From: Pseudomonas sp. PDM16
GTDB lineage: Bacteria; Pseudomonadota; Gammaproteobacteria; Pseudomonadales; Pseudomonadaceae
Length of the DNA: 64,000 nt
Assembly: GCF_014851865.1 (NCBI RefSeq)
Contig: NZ_JACVAM010000004.1
Span: 186,001 to 250,000 of the forward strand
Direction of reading: 5' to 3'
The notes beneath the pieces are model-generated. The model did not search any database, was not told the origin of the DNA, and was given only the letters and a program-made list of their open reading frames with translations. Position 1 is the first letter of the stretch; the number at the start of each line of letters is the position of its first letter. The position numbers and the translations under genes are program-made. Shown piece by piece: positions 9,860-19,352 of this stretch.

Positions 9860-10480
9860 TCAGCTCCGCAGCAGCGGGTAGAGTTCCTTGAGCAGCTTGC
9901 CACGGCTGAACACCAGTTGCCAGCGGTGGCCGCCAAGCTGGCGCCACAGGCGCGCCGAGCGGATGCCGGTGAGCAGCAGGGCGCGTACCTTGGAGGCGAC
10001 TGCCGGCTGCTGCAGGTAGCGCATGTCGCCGTGCACCTGGATGCGTTGGCGGAAGGTGCTGATGGTGTCCTGGTACAGTCCGCCGCAGGCGGCCACCACG
10101 TTGTCGTGGGTCAGGCCAAAATGCTCGACTTGGCCTTGGATCTGGTCCAGTCGGTTGCCGACGGTCTGCAGCATGTCGTCACGCTTGGCCAGTTGGCGCT
10201 CCAGGCCGAGCAGGGCCAGGGCGTAGCGCAGCGGCTCGCGCTGCAAGCTGGTCGGGTTGCGCTCCAGGGTGCTGACCAGGGCCTTGTAGCCTTCGCGCAG
10301 GTTGAGGTCGTCGCCGCCATAGACTTCCAGTGTGCTCTTCGGATCGCGCACCAGCAGGCTGCCGAGCAGGCAGCCGAGTTGGGCATCGCTGATCTGGCCG
10401 GTGCGGGCCAGTTTGTCGACCAGGCTGGCGGCCTGGAATACGGCGGAGAGGGCGATCAGCTGTTCCTGGATCGGGCTCAT
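9860..10480 (-). CDS. hflD: High-frequency lysogenization protein HflD homologue
   Basis: HflD (206 aa) is a peripheral inner-membrane, all-helical protein. In E. coli it affects lambda CII, but its housekeeping role is unclear. The family pattern is easy to follow: an early [27 protein letters not shown] in the middle, and [31 protein letters not shown] residues near the end. It overlaps the mnmA stop (ATGA), the conserved mnmA-hflD pairing in gamma-proteobacteria, which argues for a link to tRNA or translation but does not prove one. It ends one base before the EamA permease. Confidence 0.95.
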   Translation of the reverse strand: MSPIQEQLIALSAVFQAASLVDKLARTGQISDAQLGCLLGSLLVRDPKSTLEVYGGDDLNLREGYKALVSTLERNPTSLQREPLRYALALLGLERQLAKRDDMLQTVGNRLDQIQGQVEHFGLTHDNVVAACGGLYQDTISTFRQRIQVHGDMRYLQQPAVASKVRALLLTGIRSARLWRQLGGHRWQLVFSRGKLLKELYPLLRS

Positions 10481-11595
10481 GCGCTCGGGGCTCCTTCTGC
10501 GCAGGGCTCGGCAATTTCGATCACGCCGCCGCCGAGGCAGATTTCACCGTCGTAGAACACCACGGACTGGCCGGGGGTGACAGCGCGCTGTGGCTCGTCG
10601 AACACGGCGCGGTAGCCGTGCTCGGTCTTCTCCAGAGTGCAGGTCTGGTCGGCCTGGCGGTAGCGCACCTTGGCAGTGAGGCGGCGCGGGCTGGACAGGT
10701 CGATGGGGTTGACCCAGTAGATGTCCGAGGCGAGCAGGGCGCGGGAGAACAGCCAGGGATGGTCGTTGCCCTGGCCGACGATCAGCACGTTGCGCTTCAG
10801 GTCCTTGTGCAGTACGTACCAGGGTTCATCACCGGCATTCTTCATGCCGCCGATGCCCAGGCCCTGGCGCTGACCGATGGTGTGGTACATCAGGCCGACG
10901 TGGCGGCCGATCACCTCGCCTTCGGTGGTCTCGATGTCGCCCGGCTGGGCCGGCAGGTACTGCTTGAGGAAGTCGCTGAAGCGGCGCTCGCCGATAAAGC
11001 AGATGCCGGTCGAGTCCTTCTTCTTGGCCGTGGCCAGGTCGTACTTCTCGGCGATGGCGCGCACCTGCGGCTTCTCCAGTTCGCCGACCGGGAACAGGGT
11101 GCGGCCGATCTGCTCGCCGCCGACGGCGTGCAGGAAGTAGCTCTGGTCCTTGTTCGGGTCGAGGCCCTTGAGCAGTTCGCTGCGGCCGTCGACATCGCGG
11201 CGACGTACATAGTGGCCGGTGGCGATCAGGTCGGCTCCCAGGCTCAGTGCGTAGTCGAGGAAGGCTTTGAACTTGATCTCGCGGTTGCACAGGATGTCCG
11301 GGTTCGGCGTGCGTCCGGCCTTGTATTCGGCGAGGAAGTGCTCGAACACATTGTCCCAGTATTCCGCCGCGAAGTTGGCGGTGTGCAGCTTGATGCCGAT
11401 GCGGTCGCACACGGCCTGTGCATCGGCCAGGTCGTCCATGGCGGTGCAGTATTCGGTGCCGTCGTCCTCTTCCCAGTTCTTCATGAACAGACCTTCCACC
11501 TGATAGCCCTGCTCAAGCAGCAGGAGGGCGGAAACGGAAGAGTCGACGCCGCCGGACATGCCGACGATGACTCGGGTATTGGCTGGTTCGCGCAT
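10477..11595 (-). CDS. mnmA: tRNA-specific 2-thiouridylase MnmA
   Basis: MnmA (372 aa) installs the 2-thio group on U34 of Lys, Glu and Gln tRNAs, using ATP and sulfur relayed from IscS-Tus. The PP-loop motif SGGVDSS is at residues 14-20. The two catalytic cysteines are Cys103 ([10 protein letters not shown]) and Cys199 ([10 protein letters not shown]). The C-terminal beta-barrel is complete and the length is typical. The Nudix gene lies 67 bases upstream on the same strand and hflD overlaps downstream, reproducing the PAO1 order. Confidence 0.98.
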   Translation of the reverse strand: MREPANTRVIVGMSGGVDSSVSALLLLEQGYQVEGLFMKNWEEDDGTEYCTAMDDLADAQAVCDRIGIKLHTANFAAEYWDNVFEHFLAEYKAGRTPNPDILCNREIKFKAFLDYALSLGADLIATGHYVRRRDVDGRSELLKGLDPNKDQSYFLHAVGGEQIGRTLFPVGELEKPQVRAIAEKYDLATAKKKDSTGICFIGERRFSDFLKQYLPAQPGDIETTEGEVIGRHVGLMYHTIGQRQGLGIGGMKNAGDEPWYVLHKDLKRNVLIVGQGNDHPWLFSRALLASDIYWVNPIDLSSPRRLTAKVRYRQADQTCTLEKTEHGYRAVFDEPQRAVTPGQSVVFYDGEICLGGGVIEIAEPCAEGAPSA

Positions 11596-11662
11596 GGGAA
11601 TTCGAAGAGGGCTGACTGCAGAAAGGGGGCGATTCTATCAGGAGCGGGCGGCGCGCGGCGAA

Positions 11663-12124
11663 TCAGGCCGGACCGCGATCGGCCAGGTCGCGGATCAGGC
11701 TCAGGGAATGGCGTTCGCCGGCCAGGTAGTCGTCGATGCAGCGCAGCACCAGTTCGCTGCGCCAGCGCTCGGGCTGGGCGGCCAGCTCTTCGCGGGTCAG
11801 CCATTGCGGGCCGATGATGCCTTCGTCCAGTGGCGAATCCGGCAGGTGGCGCAGCGGTCTGGCGGCAAAGCACACGCGCTGGTAGGTCACGCCATTGCTG
11901 GGGGCGGTGTAGAGGTAGATGCCGGTGACGGCAGTCAGCTCGACCTGCCAGCCGGTTTCTTCCAGTGTCTCGCGCAAAGCCGCCTCGATCAGACTTTCGT
12001 CGGCTTCCAGATGGCCGGCAGGCTGGTTAAATACAGCCTGGCCGCCGGCCAGTTCCTCGACCAGCAGAAAGCGACCCTGGTCCTCGACGACGGTGGCGAC
12101 TGTCACATGGGGGGTAAAGCGCAT
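11663..12124 (-). CDS. NUDIX hydrolase (NudJ-like)
   Basis: A 153-aa Nudix enzyme. The Nudix box is complete in GHLEADESLIEAALRETLEETG (residues ~38-59), with the REx2EExG core that binds the metal. The order and length fit the NudJ phosphatase group, which acts on HMP-PP and nucleoside di/triphosphates, but the substrate cannot be read from sequence. The start MRFTPHVTVA is chosen because the domain begins immediately; longer in-frame starts add nothing recognisable. It is divergent from icd and may share that promoter region. Confidence 0.9.
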   Translation of the reverse strand: MRFTPHVTVATVVEDQGRFLLVEELAGGQAVFNQPAGHLEADESLIEAALRETLEETGWQVELTAVTGIYLYTAPSNGVTYQRVCFAARPLRHLPDSPLDEGIIGPQWLTREELAAQPERWRSELVLRCIDDYLAGERHSLSLIRDLADRGPA

Positions 12125-12239
12125 TGCGGGAACCTCTGAGAATCGGCTGGTCAACAGTCGGCTGAGACCGGAGTCAAAGCAATCTGGAGCCAAGCTGCTA
12201 GGATTGAAAGCGCCCTTGTGGGGTGCTCTGTAGCGCTTC

Positions 12240-12254
12240 TGTAGTTTGACTACA
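12240..12254. promoter_or_regulatory. RccR-like palindromic operator 1 upstream of icd
   Basis: TGTAGTTTGACTACA is a perfect 6+3+6 inverted repeat. It is followed by AGAATG, and the eleven bases CTACAAGAATG recur at site 2. It matches my memory of the TGTAGT-N-ACTACA motif of the KDPG-responsive regulator RccR. Being duplicated upstream of icd makes chance unlikely. Confidence 0.65.
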
Positions 12255-12333
12255 AGAATGGCGCTGGGCCAGGATTTAAGCAGTCTAGGCTGTCACCAGG
12301 CTGTCAGTAAATGTCGAAAAGTGCGTGACTTTC

Positions 12334-12348
12334 TGTAGAAAAACTACA
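12334..12348. promoter_or_regulatory. RccR-like palindromic operator 2 upstream of icd
   Basis: TGTAGAAAAACTACA (5+5+5 inverted repeat) has the same length and half-sites as operator 1. Its centre lies 94 bases from that of site 1, close to nine helical turns, so both face the same side of DNA. It lies 91 bases before the icd start, near or over the likely promoter. Confidence 0.65.
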
Positions 12349-12438
12349 AGAATGCGGCACCTTTCCGCGACCCAAGTATCGTCCGTCGCGCCACCCGCTC
12401 GGCGGATTGTCAGACCACGAAAACAAACGGAGTCCAGC

Positions 12439-13695
12439 ATGGGATACCAGAAGATCCAGGTGCCTGCGAACGGCGACAAAATCACCGTCAACGCCGACAT
12501 GTCCCTGAACGTGCCGAACAACCCGATCATCCCCTTCATCGAAGGTGATGGCATCGGTGTCGATATCAGCCCGGTGATGATCAAAGTCGTCGACGCTGCT
12601 GTCCAGAAAGCCTACGGCGGCGACCGCAAGATCGCCTGGATGGAAGTCTACGCTGGCGAGAAAGCCACCCAGGTCTACGACCAGGACACCTGGCTGCCGA
12701 AAGAGACTCTGGAAGCCGTTCGCGACTACGTCGTGTCCATCAAAGGTCCGCTGACCACTCCGGTCGGTGGTGGCATCCGCTCCCTGAACGTGGCTCTGCG
12801 CCAAGAGCTGGATCTGTACGTCTGCCTGCGCCCGGTGCGTTGGTTCGAAGGTGTGCCGAGCCCGGTCAAGCGTCCTGGCGACGTCGACATGACCATCTTC
12901 CGTGAGAACTCGGAAGACATTTATGCCGGTATCGAGTGGAAGGCCGGTTCGCCAGAAGCAACCAAGGTCATCAAGTTCCTGAAAGAAGAAATGGGCGTCA
13001 CCAAGATCCGTTTCGATCAGGACTGCGGTATCGGCGTCAAGCCGGTGTCGAAAGAAGGCACCAAGCGTCTGGTGCGCAAGGCTCTGCAATATATCGTCGA
13101 CAACGACCGTGAATCGCTGACCATCGTGCACAAAGGCAACATCATGAAGTTCACCGAAGGTGCCTTCAAGGATTGGGGCTACGAAGTTGCTCGTGACGAG
13201 TTCGGTGCTGAGCTGCTGGATGGCGGCCCTTGGATGCAGTTCAAGAACCCGAACACCGGCAAGAACGTCGTGGTGAAAGATGCCATCGCCGACGCCATGC
13301 TGCAGCAGATCCTGCTGCGTCCGGCCGAGTACGATGTAATCGCCACCCTGAACCTGAACGGTGACTACCTGTCCGACGCCCTGGCGGCTGAAGTAGGTGG
13401 TATCGGTATCGCGCCGGGCGCCAACCTGTCCGACAACATCGCCATGTTCGAAGCGACTCACGGTACTGCGCCGAAGTACGCCGGCCAGGACAAGGTCAAC
13501 CCGGGTTCGGTCATCCTCTCTGCCGAGATGATGCTGCGTCACATGGGCTGGACTGAAGCTGCCGATCTGATCATCAAGGGCACCAACGGTGCCATCGCTG
13601 CGAAGACTGTGACCTATGACTTTGAGCGTCTGATGGAAGGCGCCAAGCTGCAGTCTTGCTCGCAGTTCGGCGATGCCATCATCTCCCATATGTAA
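12439..13695 (+). CDS. icd: NADP-dependent isocitrate dehydrogenase
   Basis: The dimeric NADP isocitrate dehydrogenase (418 aa) makes 2-oxoglutarate in the TCA cycle. Family residues are visible: Ser115 in [12 protein letters not shown] (equivalent to E. coli Ser113, the target of AceK), Tyr162 in [11 protein letters not shown], and the Lys/Asp motifs in [13 protein letters not shown]. The start [15 protein letters not shown] has a GGAG at 12429-12432. The gene stands alone, with two palindromic operators upstream and a strong terminator downstream. It shares substrate with aceA in this window, so the two enzymes set the isocitrate branch point. Confidence 0.98.
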   Translation: MGYQKIQVPANGDKITVNADMSLNVPNNPIIPFIEGDGIGVDISPVMIKVVDAAVQKAYGGDRKIAWMEVYAGEKATQVYDQDTWLPKETLEAVRDYVVSIKGPLTTPVGGGIRSLNVALRQELDLYVCLRPVRWFEGVPSPVKRPGDVDMTIFRENSEDIYAGIEWKAGSPEATKVIKFLKEEMGVTKIRFDQDCGIGVKPVSKEGTKRLVRKALQYIVDNDRESLTIVHKGNIMKFTEGAFKDWGYEVARDEFGAELLDGGPWMQFKNPNTGKNVVVKDAIADAMLQQILLRPAEYDVIATLNLNGDYLSDALAAEVGGIGIAPGANLSDNIAMFEATHGTAPKYAGQDKVNPGSVILSAEMMLRHMGWTEAADLIIKGTNGAIAAKTVTYDFERLMEGAKLQSCSQFGDAIISHM

Positions 13696-13763
13696 GTCAC
13701 AAGGGAAAAGGGGCTGATAGCTGCATGTTTGCAGTTGTCAGTCTCGCTGACATTTCCCAGAGA

Positions 13764-13797
13764 ATCCGACACCGGTAGCCGGTGTCGGATTTTTTTT
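13764..13797 (+). terminator. Terminator of icd
   Basis: Stem ATCCGACACCGG / CCGGTGTCGGAT (13764-13790) with a 3-base loop followed by eight T residues, 68 bases after the icd stop. Confidence 0.95.
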
Positions 13798-13876
13798 GCC
13801 TTCGCATATGACTCGAATATCGTGCATTGAGGTGCATTGCTAGCAGATCGATGATCTCTTTCTGCTATTCCAATAG

Positions 13877-13907
13877 GCAAAAAAATGGCGCCCGAAGGCG
13901 CCATTTT
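13877..13907 (-). terminator. Terminator of fabAB
   Basis: Stem AAAATGGCGCC / GGCGCCATTTT (13882-13907) with loop CGAA. On the minus strand it runs into seven T residues, 15 bases past the fabB stop. Confidence 0.93.
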
Positions 13908-13921
13908 CATGTGGCTGGCAA

Positions 13922-15136
13922 TCAGCCCTGATAGCGCTGCAGCACCAGGGTGGCGTTGGTGCCGCCGAAGCCGAAGCTGTTGCTCATCACGGTGTTCAGC
14001 TGCGCATCGCTGGTTTCGCGCTGGATGGGCAGGTCTGCCACCTCCGGGTCGATTTCCTCGATGTTTGCCGAACCGGCGATGAAGCCACCCTGCATCATCA
14101 GCAGGCAATAGATCGCCTCGTGCACGCCGGCGGCGCCCAGCGAATGGCCGGACAGGCTCTTGGTGGAGCTGATGGCCGGGGCTTTGTCGCCGAACACTTC
14201 GCGCACCGCCCGGGCTTCAGCGCTGTCGCCGACCGGGGTGGAAGTACCGTGGGTATTGAGGTAGTCGATCGGTGCCTTGACGGTCGCCAAGGCTTGCTGC
14301 ATGCATCGCACTGCGCCTTCACCGCTCGGTGCCACCATGTCATAGCCATCGCTGGTGGCGCCATAGCCGACGATTTCGGCATAGATTTTGGCGCCACGCT
14401 TGAGCGCGTGCTCCAATTCCTCGACCACCACCATGCCGCCGCCGCCCGCGATGACGAAGCCGTCACGCTTGGCATCGTAGGCGCGGGAGGCCTTCTCGGG
14501 GGTTTCGTTGTACTGAGTGGAGAGGGCGCCCATGGCATCGAACAGGCAGCTCTGGCTCCAGTGCTCTTCTTCGCCGCCGCCGGCGAATACCATGTCCTGC
14601 TTGCCCATCTGGATCTGCTCCATCGCGTGACCGATGCAGTGGGCACTGGTGGCGCAGGCGGAGGAGATTGAATAGTTCACACCCTTGATCTGGAATGGTG
14701 TGGCCAGGCAGGCAGACACGGTGCTGCCCATGGTGCGTGGCACACGATACGGACCGACGCGCTTGACGCCTTTCTCGCGCAAGGTATCGATGGCTTCCAT
14801 CTGGTTCAGGGTGGAGGCTCCACCGGAGCCGGCGATCAGGCCGATGCGCGGGTTGGATATCTCTTCCGGAGTAAGGCCGGAGTCCTTGATTGCCGCTTCC
14901 ATCGATAGATAGGCGTAGGCGGCAGCATTACCCATGAAGCGCAATACCTTGCGGTCGATCAGCTCTTCGAGATTGAGGTCTACGGAGCCGGAAACCTGGC
15001 TGCGTAGGCCCATCTCGGCGTATTCCGGGTTGAAGCGGATACCCGCCTTGCCGGCGCGCAGGTTGGCGGAAACGGTGTCCTTGTCATTGCCCAGGCAAGA
15101 AACGATGCCTAGACCGGTGATCACGACGCGACGCAT
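13922..15136 (-). CDS. fabB: 3-oxoacyl-ACP synthase I (FabB)
   Basis: FabB (404 aa) condenses malonyl-ACP with acyl chains and is the elongating enzyme needed after FabA to make unsaturated fatty acids. The thiolase fold with a Cys-His-His centre is visible: Cys161 in SSACATSAH, a His in [11 protein letters not shown] (~296) and a His in [11 protein letters not shown] (~331), ending in the family motif [11 protein letters not shown]. The start [13 protein letters not shown] is the usual N-terminus, so upstream in-frame codons are not used. It follows fabA by 11 bases, the standard fabAB operon. Confidence 0.98.
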   Translation of the reverse strand: MRRVVITGLGIVSCLGNDKDTVSANLRAGKAGIRFNPEYAEMGLRSQVSGSVDLNLEELIDRKVLRFMGNAAAYAYLSMEAAIKDSGLTPEEISNPRIGLIAGSGGASTLNQMEAIDTLREKGVKRVGPYRVPRTMGSTVSACLATPFQIKGVNYSISSACATSAHCIGHAMEQIQMGKQDMVFAGGGEEEHWSQSCLFDAMGALSTQYNETPEKASRAYDAKRDGFVIAGGGGMVVVEELEHALKRGAKIYAEIVGYGATSDGYDMVAPSGEGAVRCMQQALATVKAPIDYLNTHGTSTPVGDSAEARAVREVFGDKAPAISSTKSLSGHSLGAAGVHEAIYCLLMMQGGFIAGSANIEEIDPEVADLPIQRETSDAQLNTVMSNSFGFGGTNATLVLQRYQG

Positions 15137-15147
15137 GCGAATACCCT

Positions 15148-15663
15148 TCAGAAGCTGTCGGTAGAGGTGAACAGGCCGACGCGGAGGCCTTCGGCGCTGT
15201 AGATTTCTCGACCATCGACGGCGACGCTGCCGTCGGCGATGCCGAGGATCAGGGAGCGGCTGATGGTACGTTTGATATGAATGGTGTAGGTGAGTTTCTT
15301 GGCGGTCGGCAGTACCTGACCGAAGAACTTCACTTCGCCCGAACCCAGTGCGCGGCCGCGGCCGGGGTTGCCTTGCCAGCCGAGGTAGAAGCCAACCAGC
15401 TGCCACATGGCGTCGAGGCCCAGGCAGCCCGGCATGACAGGGTCGCCTTCGAAGTGGCAGGCGAAGAACCAGAGGTCCGGATTGATATCGAGTTCGGCGA
15501 CGATCTCGCCCTTGCCGTACTTGCCGCCGGTGTCACTGATATGAGCGATGCGATCGATCATCAACATGTTAGGGGCGGGCAACTGCGCATTACCTGGGCC
15601 AAACAGTTCGCCGCGGCTGCAGGCGAGCAATTCTTCCCGGGTATAGGCGTTTTGCTTGGTCAT
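15148..15663 (-). CDS. fabA: 3-hydroxydecanoyl-ACP dehydratase/isomerase (FabA)
   Basis: FabA (171 aa) dehydrates 3-hydroxydecanoyl-ACP and isomerises the trans-2 to the cis-3 double bond, starting unsaturated fatty acid synthesis. The catalytic pair His70 and Asp84 is in place ([20 protein letters not shown]). The hot-dog fold length is exact for the family. It is first in the fabAB operon; its promoter must lie in 15664-15837, where palindromes resembling a repressor site are seen. fabI, the enoyl reductase of the same pathway, is 30 kb away in this window. Confidence 0.98.
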   Translation of the reverse strand: MTKQNAYTREELLACSRGELFGPGNAQLPAPNMLMIDRIAHISDTGGKYGKGEIVAELDINPDLWFFACHFEGDPVMPGCLGLDAMWQLVGFYLGWQGNPGRGRALGSGEVKFFGQVLPTAKKLTYTIHIKRTISRSLILGIADGSVAVDGREIYSAEGLRVGLFTSTDSF

Positions 15664-15772
15664 GCGAACTCCTCAATGGTCCCCCTTGGCGGGGTTTAAA
15701 GCTGTGCCGCGGTTTTCTTGTGTAGCGGCAGACTAGTCATAGACTGTTGCGTCATGGTGAAAGTCACAGGTT

Positions 15773-15792
15773 AGTGTGTACACCTGTATACC
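15773..15792. promoter_or_regulatory. Palindromic sites upstream of fabA
   Basis: GTGTACAC (15776-15783) and GTATAC (15786-15791) lie side by side about 115 bases before the fabA start. Unsaturated-fatty-acid repressors of the TetR type (FabR, DesT) bind palindromes with GTACA-like cores at fabA promoters. The match is partial and short, so this is only a candidate. Confidence 0.35.
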
Positions 15793-15837
15793 GGCTGAAC
15801 TTGTCACAGATCATGACCAGTCGCCCGCGGGCTGAGT

Positions 15838-17709
15838 CTAGTACTCTTGTGGAGAGGCCTGACCGCGTTTGCCCAGCCAACGCAGCAATACCCGTTCCAA
15901 ATCGGCACGTTTGAAAGGTTTGGCGAGATAGTCGTTCATACCGGCCTGCAGGCAGGCCTCACGATCACCCTGTAGGGCATTGGCGGTGAGGGCGATGATC
16001 GGGGTATTGCATTGAGGTGTCCTGCGACGAATCTGCCGGGTCGCCTCATAGCCGTCCATGATGGGCAGGCGGCAGTCCATCAGCACGGCAGCGAAGCGTT
16101 GAGGATCAAAGTGCTGCACCGCATGGGCGCCGTCGCCGACCAGTTCTACGCGATAACCCAGACTGCGCAGCATCGCTTCTATCACCGTTTGATTGACCGG
16201 ATTGTCCTCTACCAGAAGCACCTCCAACCCGCTTTCGGCCTCCTCGCTGCGTTTTTTCGGCTGTGGGCTTTCCACGTTGCGTCTGCTGAACGGTAGAGGA
16301 ATCTCCAGGGTGAACACCGAGCCAGCACCTTCCTCACTGATGGCATGGAGAGTGCCCCCCATTCGCTCAGCCAGTGTGCGGGCAATCGATAACCCCAGGC
16401 CGGTTCCGCCATAGCGACGCGATATGGAGTTGTCGGCTTGCTGGAAGGCATTGAACATGTGTTCGAGGCGCTGCTGAGCGATACCGATGCCACTGTCGCG
16501 CACCGCACAGGTGAACCACAGTACTTCGCTGTCCAGGGGGTGCCACTGGGTCTCTATTCGAATGCCACCTTCTTCTGTGAATTTCAGGGCATTCCCCAGC
16601 AGGTTGACCAGAATCTGCCTGATGCGGGTGGGGTCGCCTTGAACTTCGAAGCTCTCCAGATCGGTAGGGTTTTCCAGGTGCAGATAGAGGCCGCGCTGCT
16701 GGGCGCTGTGCTGGAAGACCTGGATGGAGTCCTGCAGCAGCTCCGTCAGGGAGAAGGGAATGCGCTCCAGTTCGAGGGCACCACGCTCGATGCGGGAGAA
16801 GTCAAGAATGTCGTTGATCACCTTGAGCAGGTGCTCGGTCGACTCGATGGCCAGGGCCGAGTATTCGGCCTGCTCCTGGTTCATTTCGGTGGTTTCCAGC
16901 AGCTGCAGCATGCCCAGCACCCCATTCATCGGGGTGCGTAGCTCATGGCTCATCATCGCCAGAAAATCGGATTTGGCGCGATTGGCCTGCTCGGCTTCCT
17001 CCCGGGCTTGAGTCAACTGGTGAATCGCCTCGCGTTGCTCCCGGCTGGCGCTGTCCAGCTCAGTGGCAAGGTTGTTTATGTGCCGGGCCAGGTCGCCGAG
17101 CTCGCTACTGTCGTCCTCTGGCAGCTGAGCTCGGTAGTCTCCGGCTTTTATAGCCTCTACCGCTCGCCCCATCGCACTGATGGGCTGCGACAGGCGCCGT
17201 GCCAGCTGGCGCGCGAGGAAGAATGTCAATAGCAGTGCGATCAGCGCCAGTACCGCTGCCTTCAGCAGAATGGCCTCCTGGCGACTGGTGAGGGTCTCGT
17301 CGGCCATGCCGACTACAACGCGGCCTATATAGTCATCGGCGCTCGAGCCTCCACGACGGATGGGGGCATGGAAGATGTCTACCTGCTGAGTCGCCTGGCC
17401 GTTGTGCTGTTCGACGTAGACGAGAATGTTCTCGGCTTTGTCGCGTACCTCCAGGAAGCGTACTCCTGGGGTCTGCAGGGTCGCGCGAAGCATCGTCTCC
17501 AGCGATTGGGGATCGCCTATTGCTACACCGTGTGCAGCAGCTGGCGCCAACTGGTTGGCCATCAATTGGCCGGTCTGGTTGATCTCCTGGCGCAGATCCT
17601 CCAGTCGCGAGTAGGTGAAGAACCCGGTCAGTAGGAGGGTCAGCAGCAGTGCAGGGCCAACGCTGATGAGCTGGGTGCGGGTATGGATGTCCCATCTACG
17701 GGAGAGCAT
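15838..17709 (-). CDS. Hybrid sensor histidine kinase/response regulator
   Basis: A 623-aa membrane hybrid kinase. Two transmembrane helices (residues ~10-30 and ~150-170) flank a periplasmic sensor region, followed by a HAMP linker, a dimerisation/phosphoacceptor domain with MMSHELRTPMNGVLGM (phospho-His) and an ATPase domain with N, G1 and G2 boxes (LVNLLGNALKF, DSGIGIA, GGTGLGLSI). It ends in a receiver domain with LMDCRLPIMDG as phospho-acceptor Asp and Lys in YLAKPFKR. It has no output domain, so a phosphotransfer partner is needed. Position next to fabA matches PAO1 PA1611, known to interact with RetS in the Gac pathway (recalled). The start at MLSRRWDIHTRTQ is set by the first helix. 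Confidence 0.9.
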   Translation of the reverse strand: MLSRRWDIHTRTQLISVGPALLLTLLLTGFFTYSRLEDLRQEINQTGQLMANQLAPAAAHGVAIGDPQSLETMLRATLQTPGVRFLEVRDKAENILVYVEQHNGQATQQVDIFHAPIRRGGSSADDYIGRVVVGMADETLTSRQEAILLKAAVLALIALLLTFFLARQLARRLSQPISAMGRAVEAIKAGDYRAQLPEDDSSELGDLARHINNLATELDSASREQREAIHQLTQAREEAEQANRAKSDFLAMMSHELRTPMNGVLGMLQLLETTEMNQEQAEYSALAIESTEHLLKVINDILDFSRIERGALELERIPFSLTELLQDSIQVFQHSAQQRGLYLHLENPTDLESFEVQGDPTRIRQILVNLLGNALKFTEEGGIRIETQWHPLDSEVLWFTCAVRDSGIGIAQQRLEHMFNAFQQADNSISRRYGGTGLGLSIARTLAERMGGTLHAISEEGAGSVFTLEIPLPFSRRNVESPQPKKRSEEAESGLEVLLVEDNPVNQTVIEAMLRSLGYRVELVGDGAHAVQHFDPQRFAAVLMDCRLPIMDGYEATRQIRRRTPQCNTPIIALTANALQGDREACLQAGMNDYLAKPFKRADLERVLLRWLGKRGQASPQEY

Positions 17710-17968
17710 CAAGGCGTCCTCGCCCGATCGGCACCGGTAAACATCGCCGCAAGCAGCGTATCGTGCGAGTGGAGGTGACGTGAGATCAGGACGGGAAGGT
17801 GCACTGAACGGCCTTGTTCGCTGGCGTGACAGCCGCATGTTAACCGAGAAGACAGACTTTGCCATTGCACGCTCTGCGCAGCGGGTCACGGTGGGGGCTG
17901 GCCGGTCGGGCGGGCGTCCGTGATAATGCCTCATTCGCCATCGACAAATGGCCCGCTGTGGAATTCCT

Positions 17969-18991
17969 ATGACCGAGCAACAGCCCGTTGCAGTATTGGG
18001 TGGCGGTAGCTTCGGCACCGCCATCGCCAACCTCCTGGCCGCCAACGGCCAGCGTGTCCTACAGTGGATGCGCGATCCTGAGCAGGCCGAGGCCATGCGC
18101 ACGCAGCGCGAGAACCCGCGCTACCTCAAAGGCATCAAGTTGCTGCCGGGTGTCGAGCCGGTGACTGATCTGCCGGCCACGCTGGCAGCCTGCGAGCTGA
18201 TATTTGTCGCCGTGCCTTCCTCTGCTCTGCGCAAGGTACTGCAGCCAGTTGCTGTGTCGTTGGTCGGCAAGCTGCTGGTGAGTACCACCAAGGGTATCGA
18301 GGCGGATGGCTTCAGGTTGATGAGCCAGATTCTCGCCGACGTTGCACCGCAGGCGCGCATCGGTGTGCTATCCGGCCCTAACCTAGCACGCGAGATTGCC
18401 GAGCATGCCCTGACCGCCTCGGTGATTGCCAGCGAGGACGACGAGCTCTGCCAGCGTGTGCAGTCGGCACTTCACGGCCGCACCTTCCGCGTCTATGCCA
18501 GCCGCGACAGCTTCGGCGTGGAGCTGGGCGGCGCGCTGAAGAACGTCTATGCAATCATTGCTGGCATGGCCGCGGCCATGGGCATGGGCGAGAACACCAA
18601 GAGCATGCTGATCACCCGCGCCCTGGCGGAAATGACCCGCTTTGCCGTCAAGCTCGGCGCCAACCCTATGACCTTCCTTGGCCTGGCCGGGGTAGGCGAC
18701 CTTATCGTCACTTGCTCCTCGCCGAAGAGTCGCAACTACCAGGTCGGCTACGCCCTGGGTGAGGGCCTGTCGCTGGAGGATGCGGTAGCGCGCCTGGGCG
18801 AGGTGGCGGAGGGTGTGAACACCCTGAAAGTTCTGAAGAACAAGGCCGAGGAACTGCAGGTCTACATGCCACTGGTTGCCGGCCTGCATGCCATCCTGTT
18901 CGAGGGTCGCACCCTGGAACAGGTGATCCAGGCATTGATGCGCGGTGAGCCCAAGACCGACGTAGACTTCATTTCCCCCAGCGGCTTCTGA
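17969..18991 (+). CDS. gpsA: NAD(P)-dependent glycerol-3-phosphate dehydrogenase
   Basis: GpsA (340 aa) reduces dihydroxyacetone phosphate to sn-glycerol 3-phosphate, the backbone of phospholipids. The Rossmann motif [10 protein letters not shown] is at residues 11-20, the catalytic Lys lies in [10 protein letters not shown], and the C-terminal substrate domain contains [10 protein letters not shown]. The ATG start [13 protein letters not shown] is preferred over the upstream in-frame ATG because it gives the family length. It is first of three tightly packed genes (gpsA, DUF4389 gene, sixA), and sits beside fatty-acid genes, which is functionally consistent. Confidence 0.97.
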   Translation: MTEQQPVAVLGGGSFGTAIANLLAANGQRVLQWMRDPEQAEAMRTQRENPRYLKGIKLLPGVEPVTDLPATLAACELIFVAVPSSALRKVLQPVAVSLVGKLLVSTTKGIEADGFRLMSQILADVAPQARIGVLSGPNLAREIAEHALTASVIASEDDELCQRVQSALHGRTFRVYASRDSFGVELGGALKNVYAIIAGMAAAMGMGENTKSMLITRALAEMTRFAVKLGANPMTFLGLAGVGDLIVTCSSPKSRNYQVGYALGEGLSLEDAVARLGEVAEGVNTLKVLKNKAEELQVYMPLVAGLHAILFEGRTLEQVIQALMRGEPKTDVDFISPSGF

Positions 18992-19004
18992 TAAGGAGAG
19001 TGGC

Positions 19005-19352
19005 ATGACTGACGAAACCAAGGAACTGGAACGCGAATCCATTGCCCTGCGCATTCTGTGGATGGTGATCTTCGCCATCGTCTGGCAACTGGCCGAGATC
19101 GTCCTCGCCGGTGTGGTTCTGTTGCAGTTGGGCTATCGCCTGTTCTACGGCGCGCCCAACGGCGGCCTACAAGGCTTCGGCGATAGCCTCAGCCAGTATC
19201 TGCAGCAGATCGGTCGCTTCGGTACCTTCAACAGCGAAGAGAAACCCTGGCCTTTCGCCGATTGGCCGGCTCCCCGTGCGCCCGAAGACAACGAGCCGCA
19301 CAGCATCCCTCCTGCACCACACCCGGTTCGCGACGAAGAACCCAAGCTGTGA
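19005..19352 (+). CDS. DUF4389 membrane protein
   Basis: A 115-aa protein with one or two hydrophobic helices (residues ~16-48: LRILWMVIFAIVWQLAEIV and VVLLQLGYRLFYGAP), the DUF4389 pattern. A proline-rich hydrophilic tail follows. Function is unknown. A good AAGGAG precedes the ATG, 13 bases after gpsA. Its stop codon overlaps the GTG start of sixA (GTGA), so it is translationally coupled to a phosphohistidine phosphatase. Confidence 0.88.
   Translation: MTDETKELERESIALRILWMVIFAIVWQLAEIVLAGVVLLQLGYRLFYGAPNGGLQGFGDSLSQYLQQIGRFGTFNSEEKPWPFADWPAPRAPEDNEPHSIPPAPHPVRDEEPKL

Larger units (their letters stand above)
12125..12438. other. Divergent promoter region between nudix gene and icd
   Basis: This 314-base gap holds two TGTAG...CTACA palindromes (12240-12254 and 12334-12348) and the GGAG ribosome-binding site of icd. 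In PAO1 the monomeric isocitrate dehydrogenase gene idh lies in this position (recalled); no trace of it is seen here. Confidence 0.6.

Noticed and set aside
12304..13689. 461-codon open frame antisense to icd
   Set aside because: Mirror frame of icd; it would also remove the well-supported icd promoter elements.
18383..19078. 231-codon open frame antisense to gpsA
   Set aside because: Shadow frame of gpsA with no family content.
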